In this document: positions 27,120-35,720 of the stretch, piece after piece
How the letters are laid out: every line of letters begins with the position of its first letter
How positions within the stretch are numbered: position 1 is the first letter of the stretch
From: JTS-RE37 sp041743425
Lineage (GTDB): Bacteria; Bacteroidota; Bacteroidia; Flavobacteriales; Flavobacteriaceae
Direction: 5' to 3'
Assembly: GCA_041743425.1 (NCBI GenBank)
Contig: JBGTMS010000103.1
Coordinates: 51,699-115,698, forward strand
Length of the DNA: 64,000 nt
Translations under genes and position numbers: made by a program
Notes under the pieces: model-generated
Databases searched by the model: none
The model's input: the letters and a program-made list of their open reading frames with translations, nothing else
Told to the model about the DNA's origin: nothing

Positions 27120-29111
27120 ATGAAATTCAAGGTAATATCCGATTTTAAACCTACCGGAGATCAGCCGGAGGCCATCAGGCAACTTGTGGAAGGAATTGCG
27201 TCAGAAGAGCCATATCAGACCCTGCTTGGGGTTACCGGTTCCGGGAAAACCTTTACGGTGGCCAATGTCGTGGAGCGTATTCAGCGCCCTACGCTTGTGC
27301 TGGCGCACAATAAAACGCTGGCAGCTCAACTGTATTCCGAGTTCAAGCTCTTTTTTCCTGAAAACGCGGTTGAATATTTCGTTTCCTATTATGACTACTA
27401 TCAACCTGAAGCCTATATTCCAACCAGTGGACTGTATATCGAAAAGGATCTTTCCATAAATGAGGATATTGAAAAACTTCGTCTGAGTGCTACGTCATCA
27501 CTACTCTCCGGTAGAAGAGATGTACTTGTGGTGGCCTCTGTTTCATGCCTTTATGGCATTGGAAATCCGGTTGAATTCCAGAAAAATGTAATTACCATAC
27601 GAAAAAACCAGGTGGTTTCCAGAACAAAATTTTTACATCAACTGGTACAAAGCTTGTATTCCAGGACATCTGCAGATTTCAGAAACGGAAATTTCCGTGT
27701 AAAAGGGGATGTGGTGGATGTGTTCCCCAGCTATGCGGACCACGCCTTCCGCATTCATTTCTTCGGGGATGAGATTGAGGAGATTGAGGCCTTTGACCCC
27801 TTTAAGAATACCCTGGTAGAAGTATATGAGTTCTTGAATATATATCCTGCCAATATGTTCGTCACTTCGCCGGATGTCCTTCAGAATGCTATACACCAAA
27901 TTCAGCATGATCTTGTTCAGCAGATAGATTACTTCAAGAATATCGGAAAACCGATCGAGGCGAAACGCCTGGAAGAAAGAACAAATTTCGATCTGGAAAT
28001 GATCAGGGAACTAGGCTACTGCTCGGGAATTGAAAACTATTCCCGCTATCTTGACGGAAGGGAACCGGGGACCAGACCTTTTTGCCTCCTCGATTATTTT
28101 CCACAGGACTATCTGATGGTGGTGGATGAAAGTCATGTGACAATTCCCCAGGTACATGCCATGTATGGCGGCGATCGGTCAAGAAAAGAGAATCTTGTGG
28201 AATATGGGTTTCGTCTGCCGGCTGCGATGGATAACCGCCCCTTAAAATTCGAGGAATTTGAGGCACTTCAGCATCAGGTAATCTATGTAAGTGCCACCCC
28301 CGCCGATTACGAGCTACAGTTAAGCCAGGGAATTTTTGTAGAACAGGTGATCCGGCCAACCGGATTACTTGATCCTCAAATTGAGGTGAGACCAAGCAGC
28401 AATCAAATTGATGATCTGGTTGAGGAAATTCAGTTGCGGGTGGAAAGAGATGAGCGAACCCTGGTCACCACGCTTACAAAGCGAATGGCTGAGGAACTCG
28501 CGAAGTACCTCACCAGAATACAGGTGCGATGCAGGTATATTCATAGTGATGTGGATACGCTGGAACGCGTAGAAATTATGCAGGACCTGCGTAAAGGGCT
28601 GTTTGATGTACTTATTGGCGTAAATCTGCTCAGAGAAGGCCTTGATCTCCCGGAAGTCTCGCTGGTGGCCATCCTCGATGCAGATAAGGAAGGCTTTCTT
28701 CGGAGTAACCGTTCCCTGACCCAGACGGTCGGCAGGGCGGCAAGGCATTTAAATGGAAAAGCGATCATGTATGCCGATAAGATTACCGATAGTATGCAGA
28801 GGACCATTGATGAGACAAATTACAGACGGGAGAAGCAGACAGATTACAATTTAGAAAATAACATTACCCCAACCGCCATTAACAAAAGTCTGGCGAATGC
28901 GCTGGCTAAAAATTCGGTTTCTACCTACCACTTCATCAAGGAGGAGATTCGGGCAGCAGAACCCGATATGGATTATCTCACGGTAGAACAAAAAGAAAAA
29001 CTGATCCGGGAAAAACGCAAAGCAATGGAGAAGGCAGCCAAGGAACTGGACTTTATGCAAGCTGCGAAGTTGCGGGATGAAATCAAAATCCTGCAGGAAC
29101 AAACCTCATAA
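27120..29111 (+). CDS. uvrB: Excinuclease ABC subunit B
   Basis: Damage-recognition helicase of nucleotide excision repair; takes DNA from UvrA and recruits UvrC. The 663-residue protein has Walker A GVTGSGKT at 37-44, the beta-hairpin YDYYQPEAY near 92-100, the DESH box (VVDESHV, about 336), helicase motifs VSATPADYE and LLREGLDLPE, QTVGRAARH, and a C-terminal UVR domain (about 625-660) for UvrC contact. Full length. The start is 12 bases after the preceding terminator. Confidence 0.98.
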   Translation: MKFKVISDFKPTGDQPEAIRQLVEGIASEEPYQTLLGVTGSGKTFTVANVVERIQRPTLVLAHNKTLAAQLYSEFKLFFPENAVEYFVSYYDYYQPEAYIPTSGLYIEKDLSINEDIEKLRLSATSSLLSGRRDVLVVASVSCLYGIGNPVEFQKNVITIRKNQVVSRTKFLHQLVQSLYSRTSADFRNGNFRVKGDVVDVFPSYADHAFRIHFFGDEIEEIEAFDPFKNTLVEVYEFLNIYPANMFVTSPDVLQNAIHQIQHDLVQQIDYFKNIGKPIEAKRLEERTNFDLEMIRELGYCSGIENYSRYLDGREPGTRPFCLLDYFPQDYLMVVDESHVTIPQVHAMYGGDRSRKENLVEYGFRLPAAMDNRPLKFEEFEALQHQVIYVSATPADYELQLSQGIFVEQVIRPTGLLDPQIEVRPSSNQIDDLVEEIQLRVERDERTLVTTLTKRMAEELAKYLTRIQVRCRYIHSDVDTLERVEIMQDLRKGLFDVLIGVNLLREGLDLPEVSLVAILDADKEGFLRSNRSLTQTVGRAARHLNGKAIMYADKITDSMQRTIDETNYRREKQTDYNLENNITPTAINKSLANALAKNSVSTYHFIKEEIRAAEPDMDYLTVEQKEKLIREKRKAMEKAAKELDFMQAAKLRDEIKILQEQTS

Positions 29112-29367
29112 CCTGCTCCGTAAAGGCTGAAAACAGTGATCTTATCTGATACTTTATATGTATTGCCTTAATATACTGATTGATAATAATATATGTAGCT
29201 TATTTAGACTCGTCTAAATCGATTTTAACCGTCGTTGTCGCGGGTATGTAGGGGATAAAGCATTGTATTTATTATTCTGATGCTTAAGATCAGATGTAGT
29301 CCCTTTTGCATTCTATTTGACAGAGGAAAGGTGAATTTTAGAGAATCGACGGACCGATAGATCACCC
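29112..29367. other. Non-coding stretch between uvrB and the Hsp20 terminator
   Basis: No credible coding frame or RNA gene is seen. The stretch is AT-rich and contains one perfect palindrome at 29202-29219. With the terminator that follows, the gap between the convergent uvrB and Hsp20 genes is 384 bases. Confidence 0.6.
29202..29219. repeat. Perfect palindrome, possible operator or small hairpin
   Basis: ATTTAGAC, a two-base spacer TC, then GTCTAAAT. An 8-base inverted repeat of this symmetry looks like a dimeric regulator site, but no gene starts just downstream on either strand. Confidence 0.5.
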
Positions 29368-29422
29368 AAAAAAAATGCCCCTCAACCTATGAAAGCGATT
29401 TTCGCTTCGCGGCATCGGGGCA
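29368..29422 (-). terminator. Intrinsic terminator for the Hsp20 gene
   Basis: Read on the minus strand: TGCCCC (29422-29417), an inner hairpin AAGCGA-AA-ATCGCTT, GGGGCA (29381-29376), then eight T (29375-29368). It lies 74 bases after the Hsp20 stop. The outer stem is short and the enclosed loop long, so strength is uncertain. Confidence 0.5.
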
Positions 29423-29495
29423 CCTTAAACCAACCTGTTATAAAACTATCAGCGGCTGGTTGCGGTATGCCTGCGGCTGACGTGATCAAGGTTAA

Positions 29496-29924
29496 CTACT
29501 TCCCTATTTCAATCAGCCTTTTTGGCTTTGGCAGGGCTTCCTCCTTTTTAGGCAGCGTTAGTTTGAGAACACCATCCGTGTAGGCGGCGTTAATTTGGTC
29601 TTCTGCCACTGATTCAGGTAGACTGAAAGACCTTTTAAATGAGGAGTAAGAAAACTCTCTGCGTGTAAAATTCTCCCTCGTTTGTTCACTGTCATGCTTC
29701 ACTTCCGCAGAAATGGTCATTACGCTCTGGTCAACTTCTACATTGAAATCTTCCTTTTTCAATCCGGGAACGGCAAGCTCAACAGAAAAATCCTTTTCAT
29801 TTTCCCTGATATTCACCGCCGGGACGGGCTGGGCATATTTTTCGATTCCCCCGAACCAATCAGGTTTAAAAAACTCATTCACGAATGATGGAAAAATTAC
29901 ATTATTTCTTTTTATAATACTCAT
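29496..29924 (-). CDS. Hsp20/alpha-crystallin small heat-shock protein
   Basis: A 142-residue ATP-independent chaperone that holds unfolded proteins. The alpha-crystallin domain spans about residues 34-130 (PAVNIRENEKDFSVELAVPGLKKEDFNVEVD, then FTRREFSYSSFKRSFSLPESV), with the conserved AAYTDGVLKLTLPK strand. The C-terminal IxI motif is represented by RLIEIGK. It is a single gene with its own terminator. An 11-base palindrome (GACAAATTGTC, 30034-30044) sits about 110 bases upstream; its role is unknown. Confidence 0.94.
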   Translation of the reverse strand: MSIIKRNNVIFPSFVNEFFKPDWFGGIEKYAQPVPAVNIRENEKDFSVELAVPGLKKEDFNVEVDQSVMTISAEVKHDSEQTRENFTRREFSYSSFKRSFSLPESVAEDQINAAYTDGVLKLTLPKKEEALPKPKRLIEIGK

Positions 29925-30073
29925 GGCTTCTAATTTTATAAGTTAAACATATATGATTACAAGCACCGTAAAGTCAAATCCCATACCATTGGGCGAAACA
30001 TGTCGTTTTGTCCTTCCGCTGGCGTGGATAGCAGACAAATTGTCACAATGATGGCTTGTTATGTGAAAGGCTG

Positions 30074-30475
30074 CTAATTATAATGTACCCTGAAGATATC
30101 GATAAGCACTTTGGGTGGTACAATTTTATCAGGGTACCGATGCATAACGGTCAGTACCTGTTCGATGGCCGAAGGTGGTAAACCCATGGCAAGCCCTACG
30201 TTGTGAAGTCTGCTAACTTCCAGCTGATGCTCTTCCTGATCCACATTCATCAATAGCACCAGGCGGTGAAATTGAAGGATGCGATCTGCCTGGGTTCGGG
30301 GGATTAGTCTCTTCACCTTTTTTTTAAAGAGGGAATCGAAGGTGGTGCGGTCGACCCCTAACTGGGCAGAAACACTTAAAAGGAATTCGTACTCTGCCTC
30401 TTTAATCGGATGATCCACCGTTGCGAAAGCGATCATCTCGGCCAGGATGCTTAATTTTTCTTCGTAGGTGCTCAT
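30074..30475 (-). CDS. TerB-like helical domain protein
   Basis: A 133-residue cytoplasmic protein resembling the TerB/DjlA helical bundle: MSTYEEKLSILAEMIAFATVDHPIKEAEYEFLL gives the first helices with an acidic DHPIKEAEYE turn, followed by FKKKVKRLIP and a C-terminal IEQVLTVMHRYPD helix. I start at the ATG at 30475, dropping 13 proline- and glutamine-rich residues from the longer frame. Function is unproven; TerB proteins are linked to metal or envelope stress, but there is no ter operon here. Confidence 0.75.
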   Translation of the reverse strand: MSTYEEKLSILAEMIAFATVDHPIKEAEYEFLLSVSAQLGVDRTTFDSLFKKKVKRLIPRTQADRILQFHRLVLLMNVDQEEHQLEVSRLHNVGLAMGLPPSAIEQVLTVMHRYPDKIVPPKVLIDIFRVHYN

Positions 30476-30613
30476 AAGAATTTGAGGTTGGGGTTGCTCC
30501 TCAAAGCATTTCAAATATAACCAGAAAATTTTCAGTTTCGTATACAGCTTCGTAAAAGCACTTCCCCTGTCCAGCGCCTGAGAAATTTATAATACCTTGC
30601 AGAAAATCGGAAG

Positions 30614-30976
30614 ATGACTAACAATGATATTCTTAAAAAGCTGAGAGTGGCCCTCAAATTAAGGGACGATGAGATTGTTGCCATTTTGGAACTGGTAGAC
30701 TTTCGTATCTCCAAAGCGGAAATTGGAGCATTTTGCAGAAGTGAAGATCATCCGAAATATGTAAAATGTGGAGACCAGGTTCTGCGCAATTTCCTTAACG
30801 GCCTAGTAATACACCTGAGAGGTACCAGGGAAACAACCAAAGATCCCAGCGCAGTTCTTAAAAATGAAGCACCAAAAAAATCGCCCAAAGTACCTTATAC
30901 CAAATATAAGATGGGGGATTTGGGTAAAGTGAAATACAAGAACAAAAAAAAGCCTGACACTCCCCCTAAAAAATGA
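30614..30976 (+). CDS. DUF1456 family protein (YehS-like)
   Basis: A 120-residue protein of the DUF1456 family. The conserved N-terminal part has TNNDILKKLRVALKLRDDEIVAIL, KAEIGAFCRSEDHPKYVKCGDQVLRNFLNGLVIHLRG, which is the hallmark (two DUF1456 repeats, residues about 3-75). The rest is lysine-rich and low complexity, ending KKKPDTPPKK. The family is thought to bind nucleic acid but no function is proven. The stop codon lies inside a terminator hairpin. Confidence 0.88.
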   Translation: MTNNDILKKLRVALKLRDDEIVAILELVDFRISKAEIGAFCRSEDHPKYVKCGDQVLRNFLNGLVIHLRGTRETTKDPSAVLKNEAPKKSPKVPYTKYKMGDLGKVKYKNKKKPDTPPKK

Positions 30977-30993
30977 GAAGTGTCAGGATTTTT
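30953..30993. terminator. Bidirectional terminator overlapping the DUF1456 stop codon
   Basis: CCTGACACT (30953-30961) pairs perfectly with AGTGTCAGG (30979-30987). On the plus strand it is followed by ATTTTT; on the minus strand it is followed by GC and eight T (30951-30944). The stop codon of the plus-strand gene lies in the loop, so the stem is partly coding. It serves two convergent genes. Confidence 0.75.
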
Positions 30994-31010
30994 CAGATAT
31001 AAAAAGATGC

Positions 31011-31346
31011 CTAAGCCGTTATCCTTACCGGCACAGTGTAAAACCTCCCTTCCTTAAAATCCTTTAGAAGGACCTTAGTGTAATTCAGTCTAGACTTTAA
31101 GAAGTTGGCAAGTATGGGATCACTTGTTTGGACAGTGAGGATTACAATTTCCCGATTTTCATTAATTGTAAATTTTACATCGGCAATGAGATCCCTGCCG
31201 GTAACCACAAATGGATTCTCATACAGAAGACTACCAATTTGGGCGGAAAGAGATTTAGTGGATGGCCTTTCAGGCACATCGCTTGCCAGCATGGTACCCG
31301 CAAACAGCAGGGTAACCACCAGCAGGGGTGCATTGAATTTTTTCAT
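31011..31346 (-). CDS. Small secreted protein of unknown function
   Basis: A 111-residue protein with a clear signal peptide (FNAPLLVVTLLFAGTMLAS, cut near residue 22). The mature part has a beta-alpha-beta pattern: ADVKFTINENREIVILTVQT, then ANFLKSRLNYTKV and a final RFYTVPVRITA. This resembles the C-terminal fold of TonB-like energy transducers, but the match is weak and the gene stands alone. Similar small exported proteins are frequent in flavobacteria. No function is assigned. Confidence 0.7.
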   Translation of the reverse strand: MKKFNAPLLVVTLLFAGTMLASDVPERPSTKSLSAQIGSLLYENPFVVTGRDLIADVKFTINENREIVILTVQTSDPILANFLKSRLNYTKVLLKDFKEGRFYTVPVRITA

Positions 31347-31632
31347 GAGATTGTTCGTTTAAAATGATTTGATGATTGATGAAATGATGAATCGTTGATT
31401 ACCAGAATAGACGCTTATTCATTGAGAATGTTTCATAAATACTCAATTTTAACAATTATTTATGCAAATCTAACTGTGCTTTATTGCGTATATGATAATA
31501 AAAAGTGCAGTGAAAGGTAAAGTGCGTATGACTGTCGGGATGAGCACTGTTATACCATCCCTGAAGCGCCGTTTTCAGGGGGGTGTGAGATGAAAATTTA
31601 AAATCCTGATGCCACCTTTAAGTGTGGTGTAT

Positions 31633-32826
31633 TTATCCCAGCAATTCCTTAACCTTGTCCGCCGCCTCCTGGAACTGGACAGCCGAATGCACCGCAAGGC
31701 CGGAGGTATCAATAATTTCTTTTGCGAGTTCGGCGTTCGTTCCCTGTAATCTCACAATGATAGGGACTTTAATGGCATCGCCCATGTTCTTATAGGCATC
31801 AACCACTCCCTGAGCCACACGGTCACATCGAACTATTCCCCCAAAAATATTGATAAGAATCGCTTTTACCGCCGGATCTTTTAAGATGATTCTAAAAGCC
31901 TCCTCTACCCTTTTTGCGTCTGCCGTCCCGCCAACATCCAGGAAATTGGCAGGTTCCCCGCCTGCCATCTTAATCAGATCCATAGTCGCCATAGCCAAAC
32001 CGGCTCCGTTCACCATGCAGCCAACATTCCCATCCAGATCCACATAATTCAGCCCCACGGCCCTGGCTTCAACTTCAATGGCATTTTCTTCCCTTAAATC
32101 CCGCATCTCTGCATATTGCTTTCGTCGGTAGAGCGAATTATCATCAATGGCTACCTTTGCATCCACAGCCATGATCTTATCATCCGAGGTCTTTAATACC
32201 GGGTTGATCTCGAACAAACTGGCATCGCTTTCTACATAGGCCTTATACAAAGAAGTAACAAAAACGATCATTTCCTTAAAAGCATTCCCGGCCAGCCCCA
32301 GATTGAAGGCAATCCTGCGTGCCTGAAAAGGCAATAAGCCTGTCGCGGGATCAATCTCCTCAGTAAAAATAAGATGTGGGGTCTTTTCTGCCACCTTTTC
32401 AATATCCATACCGCCTTCCGTAGAATACATGATCATGTTGCGCGCCTTCGCCCTGTTCAGAAGCACAGACATGTAAAATTCGCTGGTCTCACTTTTTCCG
32501 GGATAATAGACATCCTCCGCGATAAGTACTTTATGAACTTTTTTGCCTTTTGCAGAAGTCTGAGGGGTTATCAGATTCATACCAATAATGGAGCCGGCAA
32601 GCTCCTCCACTTCCTTAAGATTTTTGGCAAGCTTCACGCCACCGCCTTTTCCCCTTCCTCCTGCATGTATCTGCGCCTTTATAACGTGCCAGGCTGATCC
32701 TGTTTCTCTCGTGATCTGCTTGGCGGCATCCACGGCTTCCATGGCATTGTGTGCCACAAGACCGCGTTGGATACGCACCCCGAAGCTGGCCAGTATTTCT
32801 TTTCCCTGATACTCGTGAAGATTCAT
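31633..32826 (-). CDS. sucC: Succinyl-CoA ligase (ADP-forming) subunit beta
   Basis: Beta chain of the TCA-cycle enzyme converting succinyl-CoA to succinate with ATP or GTP formation. From the ATG at 32826 the protein is 397 residues, starting MNLHEYQGKEILASFGV. The ATP-grasp domain (about 1-235) has KAQIHAGGRGKGGGVKLAK; the CoA-ligase domain has NGAGLAMATMDLIKMAGGEPANFLDVGG and the INIFGGIVRCD segment. An upstream frame adding 15 residues is rejected because it breaks the family N-terminus. The alpha subunit is not in this window. Confidence 0.97.
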   Translation of the reverse strand: MNLHEYQGKEILASFGVRIQRGLVAHNAMEAVDAAKQITRETGSAWHVIKAQIHAGGRGKGGGVKLAKNLKEVEELAGSIIGMNLITPQTSAKGKKVHKVLIAEDVYYPGKSETSEFYMSVLLNRAKARNMIMYSTEGGMDIEKVAEKTPHLIFTEEIDPATGLLPFQARRIAFNLGLAGNAFKEMIVFVTSLYKAYVESDASLFEINPVLKTSDDKIMAVDAKVAIDDNSLYRRKQYAEMRDLREENAIEVEARAVGLNYVDLDGNVGCMVNGAGLAMATMDLIKMAGGEPANFLDVGGTADAKRVEEAFRIILKDPAVKAILINIFGGIVRCDRVAQGVVDAYKNMGDAIKVPIIVRLQGTNAELAKEIIDTSGLAVHSAVQFQEAADKVKELLG

Positions 32827-32852
32827 AAAAGATCGGTTCTTAAGTTCTACGG

Positions 32853-32860
32853 CAAAAATA
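32853..32860 (-). promoter_or_regulatory. Candidate -7 element for sucC
   Basis: TATTTTTG on the minus strand fits TAnnTTTG, 26 bases upstream of the ATG at 32826. The expected -33 TTG is not seen. Confidence 0.4.
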
Positions 32861-33029
32861 GGAAACACCATCCATTTACACTAATGAATTGAGCAATCCG
32901 CTCAGGAATGAAATAGAATGTTCTTTTCTGCCGCCCGGGTGTGCCGTCTGCTTAGGATTTGTACCAGCAATATCCATGGTGTCCGCAACGAAGCAATCCA
33001 ATCAGCCATGACATACCATGAACCACCCA

Positions 33030-33668
33030 CTATAATTTGAAATCTTTGAAATCCAGGGGATCATAATTCCTGTAATGCCCATTCAAATCTATGAGCTCCT
33101 TGGTCCTGTTGACCTCTTTCAGGACCTGAATGGTTGCTCGCAGGTGGATCTTAATGAAACGGAGTCGTTCACTCTCCCTTGACAACTGAAGCAGCTCATA
33201 TTCCTGTTCAAAGGACAGGCCCATTTTATGCGCGAGAAGGTAGCTGTTGAATAATTCTATGGGAATCTGAGTAAAAGGCACCTCCATAAGCCGGTATAAG
33301 TCCTCCAATAGGCCAAACACTTCCTTTTTGTCTTCTATATCTCCGTCATTGATATTGTCCATTATCTGAACGATTCCTCCCGCGTACATTTTTCCTTCCA
33401 TTTTGTTGTCAAAGGTGAGCACCCTGAAGACCTGCCGTGCAACACATACAATATCCATAGTACCATCTTGATAGCTGGTAACTATATCCATTAGCTGCAC
33501 TTCCACTCCGTAGGAGATATGATCATTTATATATACTGGGATTCCAAAAGTGATTTTCTGTGATCTGCAATCGTGAATCAACTGCTTGTAACGGTCTTCA
33601 AAAATATGCAGGGGTACCTTCTCGCCTGGAAAGAAAACCGATTGTAATGGAAACAAAGGTAACTTCAT
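33030..33668 (-). CDS. LON substrate-binding domain protein
   Basis: A 212-residue protein consisting only of the LON N-terminal (ASCH/PUA-like) domain, without the AAA+ and protease parts. Start LPLFPLQSVFFPGEKVPLHIFEDRYKQLIHDC is diagnostic. The later part, about 130-200, is helical with a QEYELLQLSRESERLRFI segment. Single-domain forms are common in Bacteroidota and are thought to bind unfolded or specific proteins. It diverges from lysA. Confidence 0.9.
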   Translation of the reverse strand: MKLPLFPLQSVFFPGEKVPLHIFEDRYKQLIHDCRSQKITFGIPVYINDHISYGVEVQLMDIVTSYQDGTMDIVCVARQVFRVLTFDNKMEGKMYAGGIVQIMDNINDGDIEDKKEVFGLLEDLYRLMEVPFTQIPIELFNSYLLAHKMGLSFEQEYELLQLSRESERLRFIKIHLRATIQVLKEVNRTKELIDLNGHYRNYDPLDFKDFKL

Positions 33669-33817
33669 GACTTATTTTTTTTAAAAATACAAAGGTCCAG
33701 GCGGATGGCAAACCTGAATTTTCAATTTGTTATAAATATCACTTTTTGTTGTATTTAATTAATACTAAGGGTTTTTTTTGTCCGGGTAGGAAAGGAAACA
33801 TAGCTTTGCCCAAAAAT

Positions 33818-35065
33818 ATGCAGATGAATCGAACGGATTTATTACAGATAGCCAAAAAATTCGGGGATCCGGTCTATGTATACGACTCAGAAAAGATTAT
33901 TTCCCAGTTCAATCGTTTGACAGATGCCTTTCAGGGGGTCAAAAAGCTAAAACTGAATTATGCGGCGAAAGCCCTTTCAAATATCAGCATCCTTCGTCTG
34001 ATGAATACGCTCGGTACAGGACTTGACACCGTTTCCATTCAGGAAGTGCAAATAGGTCTTCTCGCCGGATTTGAACCGGAATCTATCATATTTACACCGA
34101 ATGGCGTATCATTGGAGGAAATAGAGAAGGCTTCCGCACTCGGTGTTCGAATAAATATCGACAATTTATCGATCCTTGAACAATTTGGCAACAAGCATCC
34201 GGATATTCCTGTATGTATCCGTATTAATCCTCATGTGATGGCCGGAGGAAATACCAAAATATCTGTAGGTCACATCGATTCCAAATTTGGCATCAGCATT
34301 CATCAGATCCCCCATTTATTGCGCATTGTTGAGCTTACAAAGATGAACATCAATGGAATTCATATGCATACAGGCAGTGATATTCTCGATATTGATGTTT
34401 TCCTGTACGCATCAGAAATTCTGTTCGAAACTGCCCGGCACTTCCACAACCTTGATTTTATTGATTTTGGAAGTGGTTTTAAAGTACCTTACAAAGCAGG
34501 TGACATACAGACCAATATTGAAGAGTTGGGTGAAAAACTAAGCGGGAAATTCAATGAATTCTGTAAAAGCTATGGGAAGGAACTGACGCTGGCCTTTGAG
34601 CCGGGAAAATTTCTGGTAAGCGAAGCCGGATATTTTCTGGCCAAGGTAAATGTAGTAAAACAAACTACCTCCACTGTATTTGCAAGTGTGGATTCCGGTT
34701 TTAATCACCTGATCCGTCCTATGTTATATGGTGCTACCCATGACATCATCAATCTTTCAAACCCTGAAGGTAGGGAACGCTATTATTCCGTAGTGGGTTA
34801 TATCTGTGAAACGGATACTTTTGGAAGCAATAGAAGGATCAATGAAATTTCAGAAGGAGATATCCTTTGTTTCCGCAATGCCGGCGCCTACTGCTTTACC
34901 ATGGCCAGCAATTATAATTCCAGATACAGGCCTCCGGAAGTTTTATGGCACCAGGGAAAGGCACATCTTATCAGGGAAAGGGAGACATTTGAAGATCTTA
35001 TCCGGTCCCAGATTGATATAAAAGCCATTTTAGAAACCAGGAAAGAAAAAGCAGAGGTCAAATAG
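33818..35065 (+). CDS. lysA: Diaminopimelate decarboxylase
   Basis: PLP enzyme for the last step of lysine synthesis, meso-diaminopimelate to L-lysine. The fold type III barrel begins YVYDSEKI; the PLP lysine lies in LKLNYAAKALSN. GIHMHTGSD, FDIDFGSGFKVPY-like sequence (IDFGSGFKVPY) and EPGKFLV are phosphate and substrate sites. C-terminal GPLCETD is represented by YICETDTFG, and NAGAYCFTMASNYNSR is the other half of the dimer active site. I start at 33818; the frame extends upstream to 33746 with non-conserved residues. About 416 residues, normal length. Confidence 0.94.
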   Translation: MQMNRTDLLQIAKKFGDPVYVYDSEKIISQFNRLTDAFQGVKKLKLNYAAKALSNISILRLMNTLGTGLDTVSIQEVQIGLLAGFEPESIIFTPNGVSLEEIEKASALGVRINIDNLSILEQFGNKHPDIPVCIRINPHVMAGGNTKISVGHIDSKFGISIHQIPHLLRIVELTKMNINGIHMHTGSDILDIDVFLYASEILFETARHFHNLDFIDFGSGFKVPYKAGDIQTNIEELGEKLSGKFNEFCKSYGKELTLAFEPGKFLVSEAGYFLAKVNVVKQTTSTVFASVDSGFNHLIRPMLYGATHDIINLSNPEGRERYYSVVGYICETDTFGSNRRINEISEGDILCFRNAGAYCFTMASNYNSRYRPPEVLWHQGKAHLIRERETFEDLIRSQIDIKAILETRKEKAEVK

Positions 35066-35108
35066 ACCTCAGCACCCTTCCGGTATACTAATCTGTTCAT
35101 TCCTCCGT

Positions 35109-35116
35109 TAATTTTG
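35109..35116 (+). promoter_or_regulatory. Candidate -7 element for the secreted thioredoxin gene
   Basis: TAATTTTG fits TAnnTTTG, 32 bases before the ATG at 35149. The -33 element is unclear. Confidence 0.35.
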
Positions 35117-35148
35117 GTATAGTTCTTGGACTACGTCCTCTGCGAAGT

Positions 35149-35679
35149 ATGAAACCAACAGGCACTTTTTTAAAGACATTCATTTTACTTCTCCCGATCT
35201 TCATGATTTCCGGGGTTATGGCCCAGGAAGTTCAATGGATGAGCTGGGATGAGGCAGTTGCACGGTCCGTTGAGGACAAGTCACCAAAAAAAATATTTGT
35301 AGATGTTTACACGGATTGGTGCGGCTGGTGTAAAAAAATGGATAAGGACACATTTCAGAATGCTGAAGTGGCCGCTTATATGGCAGATACTTTTTATATG
35401 GTTAAATTTGATGGAGAAGGGAAGCATCCTATCGATTTTAAGGGTAAAACCTATAAATTCATACCCTCCGGAAGAAGTGGATATCATGAGCTTGCTGCCG
35501 CGCTGATGCAAGGGAGGTTAAGCTATCCGACGGTTATTTTTCTTGACGAGCAATTTAATATGCTTTCTCCAGTACCGGGATATCAGAAACCGGAACCTTT
35601 CCTGAATATTGCCCGATATTTTGGTGATAATATTTTCAAAAATACCGACTGGAAGACCTATTCCGGCGGAGGCAACTAA
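35149..35679 (+). CDS. Exported thioredoxin-fold protein
   Basis: A 176-residue thioredoxin-like protein with a signal peptide (FLKTFILLLPIFMISGVMAQ, cut at 25/26). The redox motif is CGWC at 58-61 in VDVYTDWCGWCKKMD, as in the thioredoxin_7/DsbD-gamma group. RLSYPTVIFLDEQ holds the conserved cis-proline. It probably acts on disulfides outside the cytoplasmic membrane, as reductant or oxidant. It converges on the serine hydrolase gene, with only 41 bases between the stops. Confidence 0.9.
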   Translation: MKPTGTFLKTFILLLPIFMISGVMAQEVQWMSWDEAVARSVEDKSPKKIFVDVYTDWCGWCKKMDKDTFQNAEVAAYMADTFYMVKFDGEGKHPIDFKGKTYKFIPSGRSGYHELAAALMQGRLSYPTVIFLDEQFNMLSPVPGYQKPEPFLNIARYFGDNIFKNTDWKTYSGGGN

Positions 35680-35720
35680 CCTTCGCACTTTTCATCAAAC
35701 TCCGCTTCCCCCATTGGAAA

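Noticed and set aside
29389..29583. 64-codon plus-strand frame near the Hsp20 end.
   Set aside because: It lies in the terminator and antisense to the Hsp20 coding region.
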